Of a stretch of DNA of 64,000 bases, positions 35,008-44,181 are shown in pieces. The DNA is from Acidobacteriota bacterium (GTDB lineage: Bacteria; Acidobacteriota; Terriglobia; Acidiferrales; UBA7541), in the NCBI GenBank assembly GCA_013289665.1, contig JABCZN010000018.1, forward strand, positions 39,036-103,035, in the 5' to 3' direction. The notes below the pieces were generated by a model that had not been told where the DNA came from, did no database searches, and worked only from the letters and a program-made list of their open reading frames with translations. Made by a program: the position numbers and the translations under genes. Within the stretch, counting starts at the first letter, position 1; each line of letters begins with the position of its first letter.

Positions 35008-35544
35008 TCAGGAGCGCGCCAGTGCCTGGAGATATTTCTCTTCAAAAATGGCGCGGTGATGGAGTACGTGACCGACGATGATGAAAGCGATCGCGAGGAC
35101 GGAGACTTCCTTGCCGCTGGCGGTGCCGCGGCGGAGCCAGGAGGCATCATCGAGCGAGCGGATGAGCGCGATGGTGGCGCGGCGAATGGCGGTGAACTCC
35201 TCGAGCAAAACGGAGAGCTTCTGTGAAGAGGCGTTTGAGACCTTTACGAAATCGTCCTGCTCGAAGCCGGGTAGCGGCGTCTGATCGCCACGGGCGATGC
35301 GAAGCATGCGGACGGCGAAGATGCGCTCGGCGTCGTTCACGTGGCCGATGCTTTCCTTGATAGACCACTTGCCGGGGGCGTAACGGAAATCGGCTTGATG
35401 GTCGGTCAGCGGTTCCAACAATAGCTTCATATCCCGAAGCTGAGTTTCGAGAATCTCCAGAAAATCCCCGTCCGGAACGAGCATCACGTATTTTCCGTAA
35501 TATGGCGCGTAGTCGTTCGGCTGCGGACGCTTTTGTGTCATCAT
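35008..35544 (-). CDS. DinB-family protein
   Basis: A 178-residue cytoplasmic four-helix protein. The N-terminal part (YVMLVPDGDFLEILETQL) and the core (KWSIKESIGHVNDAERIFAVRMLRIARGDQTPLPGFEQDDF, then VLAIAFIIVGHVLHHRAIFEEKYL) show the three metal-binding histidines typical for DinB (GHVND, HVLHH). Family members are metal-dependent thiol transferases or hydrolases. Start at 35544 with GGAGG 7 nt upstream. It is divergent from prephenate dehydratase with an 80-bp gap that must contain both promoters. Confidence 0.88.
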   Translation of the reverse strand: MMTQKRPQPNDYAPYYGKYVMLVPDGDFLEILETQLRDMKLLLEPLTDHQADFRYAPGKWSIKESIGHVNDAERIFAVRMLRIARGDQTPLPGFEQDDFVKVSNASSQKLSVLLEEFTAIRRATIALIRSLDDASWLRRGTASGKEVSVLAIAFIIVGHVLHHRAIFEEKYLQALARS

Positions 35545-35623
35545 GCGGATACCTCCAGCGAGTGGTGAGAGAAAGATTATAACGTGAGAGCGGGCGCGGA
35601 GGAATTGAGCGGCAGGGACACGG

Positions 35624-36478
35624 ATGGCGGAACTCAATTTCAGGAAGATGCGGGTGGCGTTTCAGGGCGAATCGGGGGCATTCAGCGAGGCCGCCGCGCT
35701 GGAATTGCTGGGAGATGGGATTCCGACGGTGCCGCGAACGACGTTTGATGCGGCGTTTCGGGCGATCAGTGAGGGGGCGGCAGATGCACTGCTGGTGCCG
35801 GTGGAGAATACGCTGGCGGGTTCGGTGGTGCGGGTGTACGACCTGCTGCTCGAAAGCAACCTGGAGATGTGCGGAGAAACGATTCTGCCGATCGAGCACC
35901 AGTTGATGGGCATGCCAGGAGCGCGGCGGGAGGATTTGCAGGCCGTGGCTTCTCATCCGATGGCCTTGGCGCAATGTGAACGATTTTTTTCGCGGAACCC
36001 ACAATTGCGGCGGGTGCCAGCCGAGGATACCGCGGGCAGCGTGCGGGAAATGATGGAGCGCGGCGAAAAACAGTTTGGTGCCATCGCGGGGCGCCGGGCA
36101 GCTGCACATTATGGCGCGGTGGTCCTAGAGGAGAACATTCAGGACAACGCGGAGAATTTCACGCGCTTCGTCTTGTTGTTGCCGCCGGACGAAGCAAAGC
36201 TTTACAGGAGGGGCGCCGATGCGACGAAAATTTCGCTGGCGATGCGGCTGGCACACCAGCCGGGAGCGTTGTTGGCTTCCCTGGAGCCCTTTGCCCGCCA
36301 TGACGTGAATTTGCTGAAGATTGAAAGCCGTCCGATTCATGGACGGCCATGGGAATATCAGTTCTATCTGGACGTGGAAGCCGAAGAGCCGGAGCATCTG
36401 GAGCAAGCGCTGAGGGAGGCGCGAGAAGCGACAAGCGAGCTGCGGGTGTTGGGCAAATACGTGGCAGCGCGCCGGTGA
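35624..36478 (+). CDS. pheA: Prephenate dehydratase with ACT domain
   Basis: A 284-residue monofunctional enzyme that converts prephenate to phenylpyruvate in phenylalanine synthesis. VAFQGESGAFSEAAAL opens the first lobe, PVENTLAGSVVRVYDLL is the substrate loop, and NFTRFVLL carries the catalytic Thr-Arg-Phe motif. The C-terminal ACT domain shows HQPGALLASLEPF and the ESRP motif that binds phenylalanine for feedback control. No chorismate mutase domain precedes it. Length is typical. Confidence 0.94.
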   Translation: MAELNFRKMRVAFQGESGAFSEAAALELLGDGIPTVPRTTFDAAFRAISEGAADALLVPVENTLAGSVVRVYDLLLESNLEMCGETILPIEHQLMGMPGARREDLQAVASHPMALAQCERFFSRNPQLRRVPAEDTAGSVREMMERGEKQFGAIAGRRAAAHYGAVVLEENIQDNAENFTRFVLLLPPDEAKLYRRGADATKISLAMRLAHQPGALLASLEPFARHDVNLLKIESRPIHGRPWEYQFYLDVEAEEPEHLEQALREAREATSELRVLGKYVAARR

Positions 36479-36493
36479 ATCAGAAATGGAAAA

Positions 36494-36518
36494 CGGGGCA
36501 CAGGAAATTTGTGCCCCG
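36494..36518. terminator. Hairpin between convergent genes
   Basis: A perfect 9-bp stem (36494-36502 with 36510-36518) around a 7-base loop, in the 58-bp gap between pheA and the convergent sigma factor gene. There is no strong T-run, so termination strength is uncertain. Confidence 0.6.
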
Positions 36519-36536
36519 CTCGATCGAACAGATGAA

Positions 36537-37190
36537 TTAGCAGTAGCTGCAAGCTTCGTCGCCGACCGTGGTGCCGGACATGCCGTCTTTCATGCGGCGG
36601 AGACGGCGGCCGAGACGCTCGGCGAGTTGATGGCGAGCGCGCCAGAGGCGGGCCTTCAGCGTGTTTTCGGTGACACCAAGTTTCTTGGCCGCTTCTCCGG
36701 TGGAATAGCCTTCCACTTCGCGGAGTAGAAAGGCGTTCCGCAGCAAGGGCGAAAGTTCGTCGAGATTTTCGTTGATGATCTCGCGAATTTCCGTTCCGGC
36801 GTAGACCTGCTCGGGCGTGGGGCCATCGTCGGCGAAGCGCTCGGCGGCCGGCAGTTCGTCCTCGTGATGCGTTTCATCGAGCGAAACCGCGGGGCGAGCC
36901 TTGGCGCTGCGGCGCTTCATGAGCGCGGCATTGATGACGATGCGCGTGAGCCAGGTGGAAAACTGCGAGCGGCCCTCAAAGCGCTTCAGATTGCGATAAG
37001 CGGAAAGCAATCCGTCCTGCAGGGCATCTTCGGCGTCTTCGGCATTGCCGAGCACACGAAGCGCGGTCTGGAACAACTGGCGGTGGTAACGGCCAAACAG
37101 CGCTTCAATCGCTTGAGCGTCGCCACGCTGACCTGCACGAATCAACTTCTGTTCCGTAAGTTGGGTTGCACTGATCACTTGCGTTGCCAT
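36537..37190 (-). CDS. ECF-type RNA polymerase sigma factor
   Basis: A 217-residue sigma70-family protein. Region 2 is EALFGRYHRQLFQTALRVLGNAEDAEDALQDGLLSAYRNLKRFEGRSQFSTWLTRIVINA; region 4 is LSPLLRNAFLLREVEGYSTGEAAKKLGVTENTLKARLWRARHQL. Between them a 60-residue linker is Glu/Asp-rich. It ends with the unusual CSYC. No anti-sigma gene is adjacent. It lies 59 bp after the MFS transporter gene on the same strand, so it may be transcribed with the efflux operon. Start at 37190 is supported by a GGGGGG site. Confidence 0.92.
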   Translation of the reverse strand: MATQVISATQLTEQKLIRAGQRGDAQAIEALFGRYHRQLFQTALRVLGNAEDAEDALQDGLLSAYRNLKRFEGRSQFSTWLTRIVINAALMKRRSAKARPAVSLDETHHEDELPAAERFADDGPTPEQVYAGTEIREIINENLDELSPLLRNAFLLREVEGYSTGEAAKKLGVTENTLKARLWRARHQLAERLGRRLRRMKDGMSGTTVGDEACSYC

Positions 37191-37249
37191 TTCTTCCCCC
37201 CAAGTAGCTTCATAAGAGTCACTACGCACGAAAAGGTTACAAATTATCT

Positions 37250-38836
37250 TCAGTGGACCGGCACACTCCCGCCGCCCATCCTTGGGCGCTTCAAAAGAAA
37301 GAAGATAGGAATTATGGCGAAAAAAATAACGCCCAATAGTTTGAAATTGTCAAGAAATGCAAGCATGGTTGCCTGGCGCTCAATCATGTTGAAGAGCATG
37401 CCGTGGGCTTGCGCAGCGGCACCAGGACCCGAGGACCCCCCGGATAGGGATGTGGCCGCAAACCCAGCCAATGTGGTCTTCAGCGCGGGATTCATGTCAT
37501 TCACATGATCCATTAGACGTGCCTCATGCAATTGGGTTCGCCGCTCGAGCAAAGTCGTGACTGTGGCGATGCCGACACTGGCGCCGATGTTGCGGGCGAG
37601 ATTGATGATGCCGGTGCCCATGTTGGTTTTTTCGCGTGGAACGGTGGCGAACGCCGATACGTTGATCGGAATGAACAGGAAGGCGAGGCCGAAGGACTGC
37701 AACACGCGGCCGAGAACGGCGTGTTTGAAATCGAGCGAAAGATTCCAGCCGGCCATCACCAGCAGCGCCGAGGCAGAGATCGTGCAACCAAAGGTAATCA
37801 GGTAGCGCGTGTCCACCCTCGAAACAAGGAAGCCGACGATGGGCATGCACAGCATGATCGTTGCTCCACCGGGAGAAAGTGCGAGTCCGGCGAGTTCCGC
37901 GGGATACCCCAAAAGTTCCTGCAGCATCTGGGGAATCAAGACTGTGCTCGAATAGAGCACAAAGCCGAGGAAAAACATGGCCAGCGTGGAGATGGCAAAA
38001 TTACGATCCTTCAACATGCGGAAATCCACGACGGGCTCTTTGGACTTAAGCTCGCGGATGACGCCGCCGATCAAGCCGACCACCATCAGGACCGCAAACA
38101 GGCGGATGAAACCGGAATCGAACCAGTCGTCGCGCTGGCCTTTGTCGAGGATAATTTGCAGGCTGCCAAGGCCCAAGCTGATCAGACCCAAACCGATGTA
38201 ATCAATGCGGAAGCCGTCGCTGAGCTTGATGCGCTTCATGTAGGGCGGATCGGAAACCAGGAAGTACGTCAGACCCAGCGAAATAATCCCCACGGGGACG
38301 TTGATGTAGAAAATCCAGCGCCAGGAAAAGTTGTCGGTGATCCAACCCCCGAGCCATGGGCCGAGCGTGGGTGCGACGACTACGGCGATGCCGTAAACCG
38401 CGAATGCCATCCCGCGCTGGGAGAGCGGGAAAGTGTCGTTCAGTATTGCCTGTTCGCTGGGCTGCAGGCCGCCGCCGCCGACTCCCTGAAGTATGCGGAA
38501 GAACACCAGCATGCCGAGGCTGGCGGCAAAGCCGCACAAGAACGAACTGAGTGTGAAAATAGCGACGCAGCCCATGTAAAAGCGCTTGCGGCCGAGGAGC
38601 GAAGAGAGCCAGCCCGAGAGCGGCAGGATCACGGCGTTCGAAACGAGATAGGAAGTGAGAACCCAGGTGGATTCATCTCTGCTCGCGGAAAGATTTCCCG
38701 CGATGTGCGGCAAAGCGACGTTGGCGATGGAAGTGTCGAGGACTTCCATGAACGTCGCAAGCGTCACCGTGATGGCGATCACCCAGGGGTTGATCGTGCC
38801 GTCCGGCATGCGCAGCTTGGAGATGAATCTTTCCAT
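37250..38836 (-). CDS. DHA2-family (EmrB/QacA-type) MFS drug exporter
   Basis: A 528-residue permease with 14 predicted helices. The N-terminal TLATFMEVLDTSIANVALPHIAGNLSASRDESTWVLTSYLVSNAV and the motif C-like stretch GRKRFYMGCVAIFTLSSFLCG are classic for this family, which exports hydrophobic drugs by proton antiport. It follows the membrane-fusion protein gene by 23 bp and forms the inner-membrane part of a tripartite pump with HlyD- and TolC-type partners. Confidence 0.92.
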   Translation of the reverse strand: MERFISKLRMPDGTINPWVIAITVTLATFMEVLDTSIANVALPHIAGNLSASRDESTWVLTSYLVSNAVILPLSGWLSSLLGRKRFYMGCVAIFTLSSFLCGFAASLGMLVFFRILQGVGGGGLQPSEQAILNDTFPLSQRGMAFAVYGIAVVVAPTLGPWLGGWITDNFSWRWIFYINVPVGIISLGLTYFLVSDPPYMKRIKLSDGFRIDYIGLGLISLGLGSLQIILDKGQRDDWFDSGFIRLFAVLMVVGLIGGVIRELKSKEPVVDFRMLKDRNFAISTLAMFFLGFVLYSSTVLIPQMLQELLGYPAELAGLALSPGGATIMLCMPIVGFLVSRVDTRYLITFGCTISASALLVMAGWNLSLDFKHAVLGRVLQSFGLAFLFIPINVSAFATVPREKTNMGTGIINLARNIGASVGIATVTTLLERRTQLHEARLMDHVNDMNPALKTTLAGFAATSLSGGSSGPGAAAQAHGMLFNMIERQATMLAFLDNFKLLGVIFFAIIPIFFLLKRPRMGGGSVPVH

Positions 38837-38859
38837 AACGGTCGCTCGAAAAAATCGCG

Positions 38860-40161
38860 TTACTTCGTGATCACAGTCGCATCCACATTCATGCCGGGCC
38901 GCAAAACGGCTTCGTTCGGAGGAATTGGATCGAGAACAATCTTTACCGGGATGCGCTGCACCACCTTGACGAAATTCCCGGTGGCATTTTCGGGCGGCAG
39001 CAGGCTGACGACGGCTCCCGTAGCCCCGGCGATCGAATCCACGTGGCCAGGGAAAGTCTTGCCATAGGTGTCGACTTCCACGTAAACCTTTTGGCCCGCG
39101 CGCATTTTGCGCAACTGGGTTTCCTTGAAGTTGGCGGTTACCCAGACGTCTTGCAGCGGGACGATCACCATCAAGCCCTGCCCTTGCTGGACGATCTGGC
39201 CGTCTTCCACTTGCTTGTGCGTGACCACTCCATCAATCGGGGCGACGACGCTGCAATAGCTGAGGTTCAATCGCGAAGCCTCGACTTGTGCGCGCGCCTG
39301 ATCGACTTTTGCGAATTTGGCCTGGGCATCGGCGGAGCGCATGGCCACGCGCTTGACGTCGGCGTGCGCGCTGGCTACGCCGGCCTGGGCCTGCAGAACG
39401 CGGGCTTTGGCGGCGTCCAGCTGTGCGCGGCTGATTTCGACACTGCGCTGGGCTTGCACGAGTTTTTGTTCATCGGCATTCAGCGCGCTCGCGGTAGCGT
39501 CGGCGTTGGCCTTCGCGGCGTCGTACTGCTGTTTGGAAATTTCGCCTTTTTCCATGAGCGGAAGGTAACGGGCGAGGTCGGCCTTTGCGAGTTGCGCATT
39601 GGCGCGGCTCTTCTCAATGTTGGCCTGCGCATAGGCCAGATCCGCGGTTTGTGATTGCTCGTAAGTGGCCTGGGCGCGCATCAAGTCGGCCTCGGAACCG
39701 GCCAGTTGCGCCTGCGCGCTCGAAGTGCCGCTGGCGGTGTCTTCGCTGGTGCGTGGAACGTCCACGCCGGCGGAGCGTGCTTCGCCTTCGGCGAGCGCGA
39801 GGGCGGCTTTCGCCTCGTCGAGAGCGGCCTGGTAGTCCGCAGGATCGAGCTGGACCAGAACTTGTCCGGCTTTCACCGCCTGATTGTCGTTCACCTGAAC
39901 TTTGGCGACGCGTCCGTAAATTTTCGCGGCAATCGGCGTAATGTGGCCGTCAACCTGGGCGTCGTCGGTGCTTTCGCGATTGTGGAAGTAAAGGTACAAG
40001 CCGAGCAGGGCGGCTAGAAGAATGACGCCGCCAACGATTAAGCGCTCACGGAGCTTGGAACTCACCCTCGAGTCGGGCCCGAGATCGAGCTTCTGGGTCT
40101 CTCCATGGGGCAGCTTTACATTTGCCGCATTTTCTAGTCCTACATCGATCTCAACACTCAT
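38860..40161 (-). CDS. HlyD/EmrA-type membrane-fusion protein
   Basis: A 433-residue protein: a short cytoplasmic N-terminus, one membrane helix (LIVGGVILLAALLGLYLYF), a biotinyl/lipoyl-like domain (DAQVDGHITPIAAKIYGRVAKVQVNDNQAVKAGQVLVQLDP), a long alpha-helical hairpin with Ala-Gln-rich heptads, then a beta barrel (APIDGVVTHKQVEDGQIVQQGQGLMVIVPL). It connects the MFS exporter to the outer-membrane channel. Six bases separate it from the upstream TolC gene. Confidence 0.92.
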   Translation of the reverse strand: MSVEIDVGLENAANVKLPHGETQKLDLGPDSRVSSKLRERLIVGGVILLAALLGLYLYFHNRESTDDAQVDGHITPIAAKIYGRVAKVQVNDNQAVKAGQVLVQLDPADYQAALDEAKAALALAEGEARSAGVDVPRTSEDTASGTSSAQAQLAGSEADLMRAQATYEQSQTADLAYAQANIEKSRANAQLAKADLARYLPLMEKGEISKQQYDAAKANADATASALNADEQKLVQAQRSVEISRAQLDAAKARVLQAQAGVASAHADVKRVAMRSADAQAKFAKVDQARAQVEASRLNLSYCSVVAPIDGVVTHKQVEDGQIVQQGQGLMVIVPLQDVWVTANFKETQLRKMRAGQKVYVEVDTYGKTFPGHVDSIAGATGAVVSLLPPENATGNFVKVVQRIPVKIVLDPIPPNEAVLRPGMNVDATVITK

Positions 40162-40167
40162 GGGTCC

Positions 40168-41853
40168 TCACTTCGCGTAAGTTTTTTCCATCTGCCCAAC
40201 GGCGCGCGCGAAGTCTGCACGGGCCTGGTTTGAACGGTAGAGCGCCGCAATCTGGTTATCGTTGGCGCGGGAAAGCGAATCCTGGGCGGAGATGACTTCA
40301 ATATTGTTGGCGACGCCAGCTTTGAAGCGGTCGCGGGCCTGGTCCACTTCTTCCTTGGCGAGTTCGACGCCGAGATTGGCGACCTGCACTTCGTTGCGGG
40401 CGGATTCGAGATTCAGCAGCGCGGTCTTCACGTCGAGAGCGATCTGGTTGCGCAGGTCGGCTTTCTGCTGATCGATTTTCTGCAACTCGAGATCGGCCTT
40501 GACGATTTCGGCGCGGATGCGGCCGCCCGTGAAGAGCGGCATGTTTGCGGAAACCTGGTATTGATACGTGGGAATGCCGCTACTGGAGTTGCTGCCATAG
40601 TATGCCCAATTGCCGTCGAAACGCAGAGAAGGCAGGCGCTGATACTGCGAGGCTTGCTTTTCAAGCTTCGCGGATTTTTCCTGCGCTTCGATGGCTTTCC
40701 ATTCCTGGCGGGCAGTGAGTGCGTCTTCGATGCTGGCTTCCACATCCGGCTGCGGCGTATCAAAAAAGCTGAGCGAATCGGCCAGCTCGATTTTCTGGCG
40801 CGGATCAAGATTCAGCAGCTTGCTGAGGCCGAAAAGAGAGGCTTCGCGGTCGTTCTCCGCCTCGATGAGGCGTTGTTTTTCGTTTTGGAGCTCGACATTT
40901 GCGCGCAACGTGTCAATGCCCGTGCCTACGCCTTCTTTTTGCAGATCGGCGGCTTGATCGTAGAGCGCTTGGGCCAGGTCCACGCGGGATCTTGAGGCTT
41001 CGACGTTGGCCACCGCGCGCAACGTGCCGATATACTGCGAGACGACGAGGAGAATGACCTGCTCGCGCGTGGATAGACTGTCGGCCTTGCTGGCATTCAC
41101 ATTGCTGCGGGCTGCCTGGTAGCGCTTCCAAAGTGTGAAGTCGAAAATGTTGCTGCCGAACGTCGAACCGGCCGAAAAGATCTGGTAAGGACCGATGTGG
41201 CCCGGAAAGGGAAATCCCGGAGGAAGCTTGCCGCCAAACTGCGCCTTGACGTTCTCGCGGTTGGCGGAATCCGCGACTTCGAAATTTGCCTGCGGCAGAA
41301 GATCGGCACGGCTGATGTTTTTGTCCTGGACGCTTTGAGCGGCGTTGAGTACGGCGATTTGCTGCGTCGGATTCTGCTTGATCGCCAGTGCCACGGATTG
41401 CTCCAGACTCAGCTTGAGCGTGTCGGTTGGCGCGTTGGCGGGCAGCGCCGGGTTCTTGGTCTGCGCCCCGGCGAAAGTGGGGACGAGCAGCAGGCTGAAA
41501 AAGATGACGTAGAAAATAAACGGCGAACCTTTGGACGGATCGTTGACTTTATCTTTAGAATCGCGGGTTTCCGATTTGCGGCCCGGCCCGATGATTTCAG
41601 TGACAATGGCTTGATTGAGGCAGCCTTCGGCAAGGAGTTCCGCGCCCTGGCGGTAGATTTCCTTCAGAAGCACTTTGCCGGCGTTGTCAATGAAGCTGAC
41701 GCCGCAGAGGTTTATGCAGAACTTTGGGCGGGGAGAGGTGGCGGAAAGTTCACGCCAGCACTGCTCGAGAGTGGCCACGCGGGGGCCAGAGAGTGAGCCT
41801 TCGACGCTGAGGAAGAGTTTTCCCCGCCTGTTTTCGGTGGTGATTCTTAACAT
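40168..41853 (-). CDS. TolC-type outer-membrane efflux protein with N-terminal STAS-like domain
   Basis: A 561-residue protein built from two parts. Residues 1 to about 90 look like a STAS (anti-sigma antagonist-type) domain: RGKLFLSVEGSLSGPRVATLE, FCINLCGVSFIDNAGKVLLKEIYRQGAELL. A hydrophobic stretch (about 111-130) ending in AGAQ then resembles a signal peptide, followed by an outer-membrane efflux protein with two internal repeats (SLEQSVALAIKQNPTQQIA and LESARNEVQVANLGVELAKEEVDQARDRFKAG). No second start codon stands before the TolC part. STAS would face the cytoplasm, TolC the outer membrane, so cleavage at the inner site is expected. Confidence 0.8.
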   Translation of the reverse strand: MLRITTENRRGKLFLSVEGSLSGPRVATLEQCWRELSATSPRPKFCINLCGVSFIDNAGKVLLKEIYRQGAELLAEGCLNQAIVTEIIGPGRKSETRDSKDKVNDPSKGSPFIFYVIFFSLLLVPTFAGAQTKNPALPANAPTDTLKLSLEQSVALAIKQNPTQQIAVLNAAQSVQDKNISRADLLPQANFEVADSANRENVKAQFGGKLPPGFPFPGHIGPYQIFSAGSTFGSNIFDFTLWKRYQAARSNVNASKADSLSTREQVILLVVSQYIGTLRAVANVEASRSRVDLAQALYDQAADLQKEGVGTGIDTLRANVELQNEKQRLIEAENDREASLFGLSKLLNLDPRQKIELADSLSFFDTPQPDVEASIEDALTARQEWKAIEAQEKSAKLEKQASQYQRLPSLRFDGNWAYYGSNSSSGIPTYQYQVSANMPLFTGGRIRAEIVKADLELQKIDQQKADLRNQIALDVKTALLNLESARNEVQVANLGVELAKEEVDQARDRFKAGVANNIEVISAQDSLSRANDNQIAALYRSNQARADFARAVGQMEKTYAK

Positions 41854-42001
41854 GTGTGATGGGTCTCGCTGCTAGGAAGAGTGCACGGAGAGTGCCAACT
41901 AATGTTTAATTGTGTTCACAGATAACGGCTTTTATTACTTCATGTTACATAAAAATCTGCCTGGCGGAACCCAGGGCCATGTGCCGCTAAATGGGCATAT
42001 G

Positions 42002-42039
42002 TCCAATATATGGCAATAGTCATTAGACCATATATTGGC
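42002..42039. promoter_or_regulatory. Inverted-repeat candidate operator upstream of the efflux operon
   Basis: TCCAATATATGGC (42002-42014) and ACCATATATTGGCA (42027-42040) form a dyad in an AT-rich gap, about 150-185 bp ahead of the TolC start. Each arm is itself almost palindromic. It could bind a dimeric repressor; none is encoded next to it. Confidence 0.4.
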
Positions 42040-42115
42040 ATTTCATGGCAAGGGGTCGCTCCTTGGGTTCCTCGACTCGTTCCGCAGAAGGAGCGGTTGA
42101 TTCTCCCGGCCGCGA

Positions 42116-42583
42116 CTAGTGGCGAACAGCGATGGCCTGCATCTCGAAATGTCCGCCGCGGAGGAGCGAGCCTGTGCCGATGAAGGCGCGCGCGGGGAAA
42201 TCCTTCAAGAACTGCGTGCGATACGCAGCATTGAACTTGTCATAGAGCGAGAGATCGGTCGAGAAAACCTGAACGAAAACAAGGTCGTCCATGCTCATGC
42301 CGGCGGCCGAAAGGGTAGTTTTGTAGTCATCGAATAGATTCTTGATTTCGTCCTCTATTTTGTCGGGGGCCTTGCCGGTCTTTGAATCAAGGCCAATGCT
42401 CCCAGAGAGATACAGCGTGTCCCCAGCCAGGATCGCTTTGCTGAAAGGCAACTGGGAGACCGGACCTGGCAGGTTGATGGCGCGGCGTTTGGATTGCTCC
42501 CCGCCCTGCGAAAAGGCGCCACGGACAGTGAGGACGGTTGAGAGACCGAGAGCGACCGATAGAATCCATACACGACGGTTCAT
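42116..42583 (-). CDS. Exported RidA-family protein
   Basis: A 155-residue protein: signal peptide (MNRRVWILSVALGLSTVLTVRGAFSQ) followed by a RidA/YjgF domain (LPFSKAILAGDTLYLSGSIGLD, then TLSAAGMSMDDLVFVQVFSTDLSLYDKFNAAYRTQF). The conserved arginine in PARAFIG, needed for imine hydrolysis in classical RidA, is present. Cytoplasmic RidA proteins hydrolyse enamines and imines; the exported form is less usual. Start 42583 has AGGAG 7 nt upstream. It is divergent from the M20 hydrolase. Confidence 0.85.
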   Translation of the reverse strand: MNRRVWILSVALGLSTVLTVRGAFSQGGEQSKRRAINLPGPVSQLPFSKAILAGDTLYLSGSIGLDSKTGKAPDKIEDEIKNLFDDYKTTLSAAGMSMDDLVFVQVFSTDLSLYDKFNAAYRTQFLKDFPARAFIGTGSLLRGGHFEMQAIAVRH

Positions 42584-42729
42584 GGAAAACTCCTGATCAA
42601 GAAGATTTGCGCGAGAAGGCGAGTGTAAATCGAGGACCAGGGGAGAGCAAGTGAATAGCGGCGACGATGGATTTCGGCCGGGATCGGAGCTGACATTTGA
42701 TAGAATGCCCGCGCATCCGGAGACCTCAA

Positions 42730-44073
42730 ATGAAAACCCGACTGAGCTGCTCGATTGGGACTCTAACGATTCTGCTGGCGATGGGTATCCCGGCGGCGGC
42801 ACAGGACGACCTGGATCAAAGGATCGACAGCAACATCAACGACTGGGTCGGTACCTACAAGCATTTGCACGAACATCCGGAACTTTCGACGGAGGAAAAA
42901 GAGACCTCCGCGCTGGTCGCCGCTCAATTGAAGAAGATAGGCTATGAGGTGACCGATCAGTTCGGAAAATACGATTCCGGAAATCCGGCTTATGGAGTGG
43001 TGGCGGTTTTGCGGAATGGACCGGGACCTACCGTTTACGTGCGCACGGACATGGATGCCTTGCCCGTGACAGAAAATACCGGTTTGCCGTACGCGAGCAA
43101 GGTACGGGAGAAGCGGCCGAACGGCGAAGTGGGTGTTATGCACGCCTGCGGGCATGACCTGCACATGACTGTTTTCCTGGGCACGGCAAAGATGATGGCG
43201 GAAACCAAGGAGCACTGGAGCGGAACGCTGGTGCTGATTGGACAGCCGGCGGAGGAGACCGTCGGCGGCGCCGCGGCGATGTTGCACGCGGGCTTGTACA
43301 GGAAATTTCCCAGACCGGATTATGTGATTGCGCTGCACGATTCCTCTGTTCTGCCGGCCGGGACAGTTGCCTGGCATGCCGGGCCCATGCTGGCGGGAGC
43401 GGACTCCGTGGACATTACAATTCGAGGGTACGGAGGGCACGGGGCGGCGCCCTACGTGACGAAGGATCCAATCGTCATCGCGTCGGAGCTGGTGATGGCG
43501 CTGCAGACGATCGTGAGCCGGGAATCGGATCCCCTGGTGCCGACGGTGGTTACCGTGGGATCGTTTCACGCGGGGACGAAGCACAATATTATTCCGGATG
43601 AGGCGCACTTGCAGTTGACGGTGCGGACGATGACCCCGGCGCAGCGCGAGAAAGTGCTGGCTGCGATCAAGCGCATCACGAATGGGATTGCCGAAGCGGC
43701 GGGGATTCCGCCCGGGCGGGCGCCAATCATTGAAGTGGCAACAGACAATGTGCCGGCAACCATCAATGATCCCGTGCTGACACAGCGCGTGGCCCTGGCG
43801 CTCGAGAAATCGCTGGGCAAGGAAAATGTGTGGCCGGGGCAGCCGATCATGGCCAGCGAGGATTTCAGTTTGTTCACGCTGGAAGACCCGAAACCGCCGA
43901 TCACGATGTTCTGGCTGGGGGCTGTCGATCCACTGAAGTGGAAAGAGGCGCAAGAAAAAGGAACGCGGGTGCCAGGGCTCCACTCGAGCGAATTTGCACC
44001 CTTGCCGGAGCCGGCGATTCGCACGGGCGTGAAGGCCATGACCAGCGCGGCCACTGATTTGCTGCGCAAGTAA
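42730..44073 (+). CDS. Exported M20-family amidohydrolase
   Basis: A 447-residue protein with a signal peptide (MKTRLSCSIGTLTILLAMGIPAAAQ). The binuclear-metal ligands are visible: HEHPELS at the start, MHACGHDLHM, EETVGG with the catalytic Glu, and HDSS plus EDFS later; RTDMDALPV is the family stretch before them. It is the aminobenzoyl-glutamate or indole-acetyl-amino acid hydrolase subgroup and should cut N-acyl amino acids in the periplasm. Start has GGAG 7 nt upstream. Divergent from the RidA gene. Confidence 0.9.
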   Translation: MKTRLSCSIGTLTILLAMGIPAAAQDDLDQRIDSNINDWVGTYKHLHEHPELSTEEKETSALVAAQLKKIGYEVTDQFGKYDSGNPAYGVVAVLRNGPGPTVYVRTDMDALPVTENTGLPYASKVREKRPNGEVGVMHACGHDLHMTVFLGTAKMMAETKEHWSGTLVLIGQPAEETVGGAAAMLHAGLYRKFPRPDYVIALHDSSVLPAGTVAWHAGPMLAGADSVDITIRGYGGHGAAPYVTKDPIVIASELVMALQTIVSRESDPLVPTVVTVGSFHAGTKHNIIPDEAHLQLTVRTMTPAQREKVLAAIKRITNGIAEAAGIPPGRAPIIEVATDNVPATINDPVLTQRVALALEKSLGKENVWPGQPIMASEDFSLFTLEDPKPPITMFWLGAVDPLKWKEAQEKGTRVPGLHSSEFAPLPEPAIRTGVKAMTSAATDLLRK

Positions 44074-44181
44074 TCTGCTGCCTGGAAGGATCAGAAAAAA
44101 AGCGAAGATTTCCCGACAAAGGTCACAGTGGAAGCGGGCAGAGACGACCGAAAAGAAATTGGCTAGAAGCGGCTTGTTGCG

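Noticed and set aside
34534..35226. 230-residue plus-strand frame
   Set aside because: It runs antisense through the well-supported DinB gene and has no recognisable domain.
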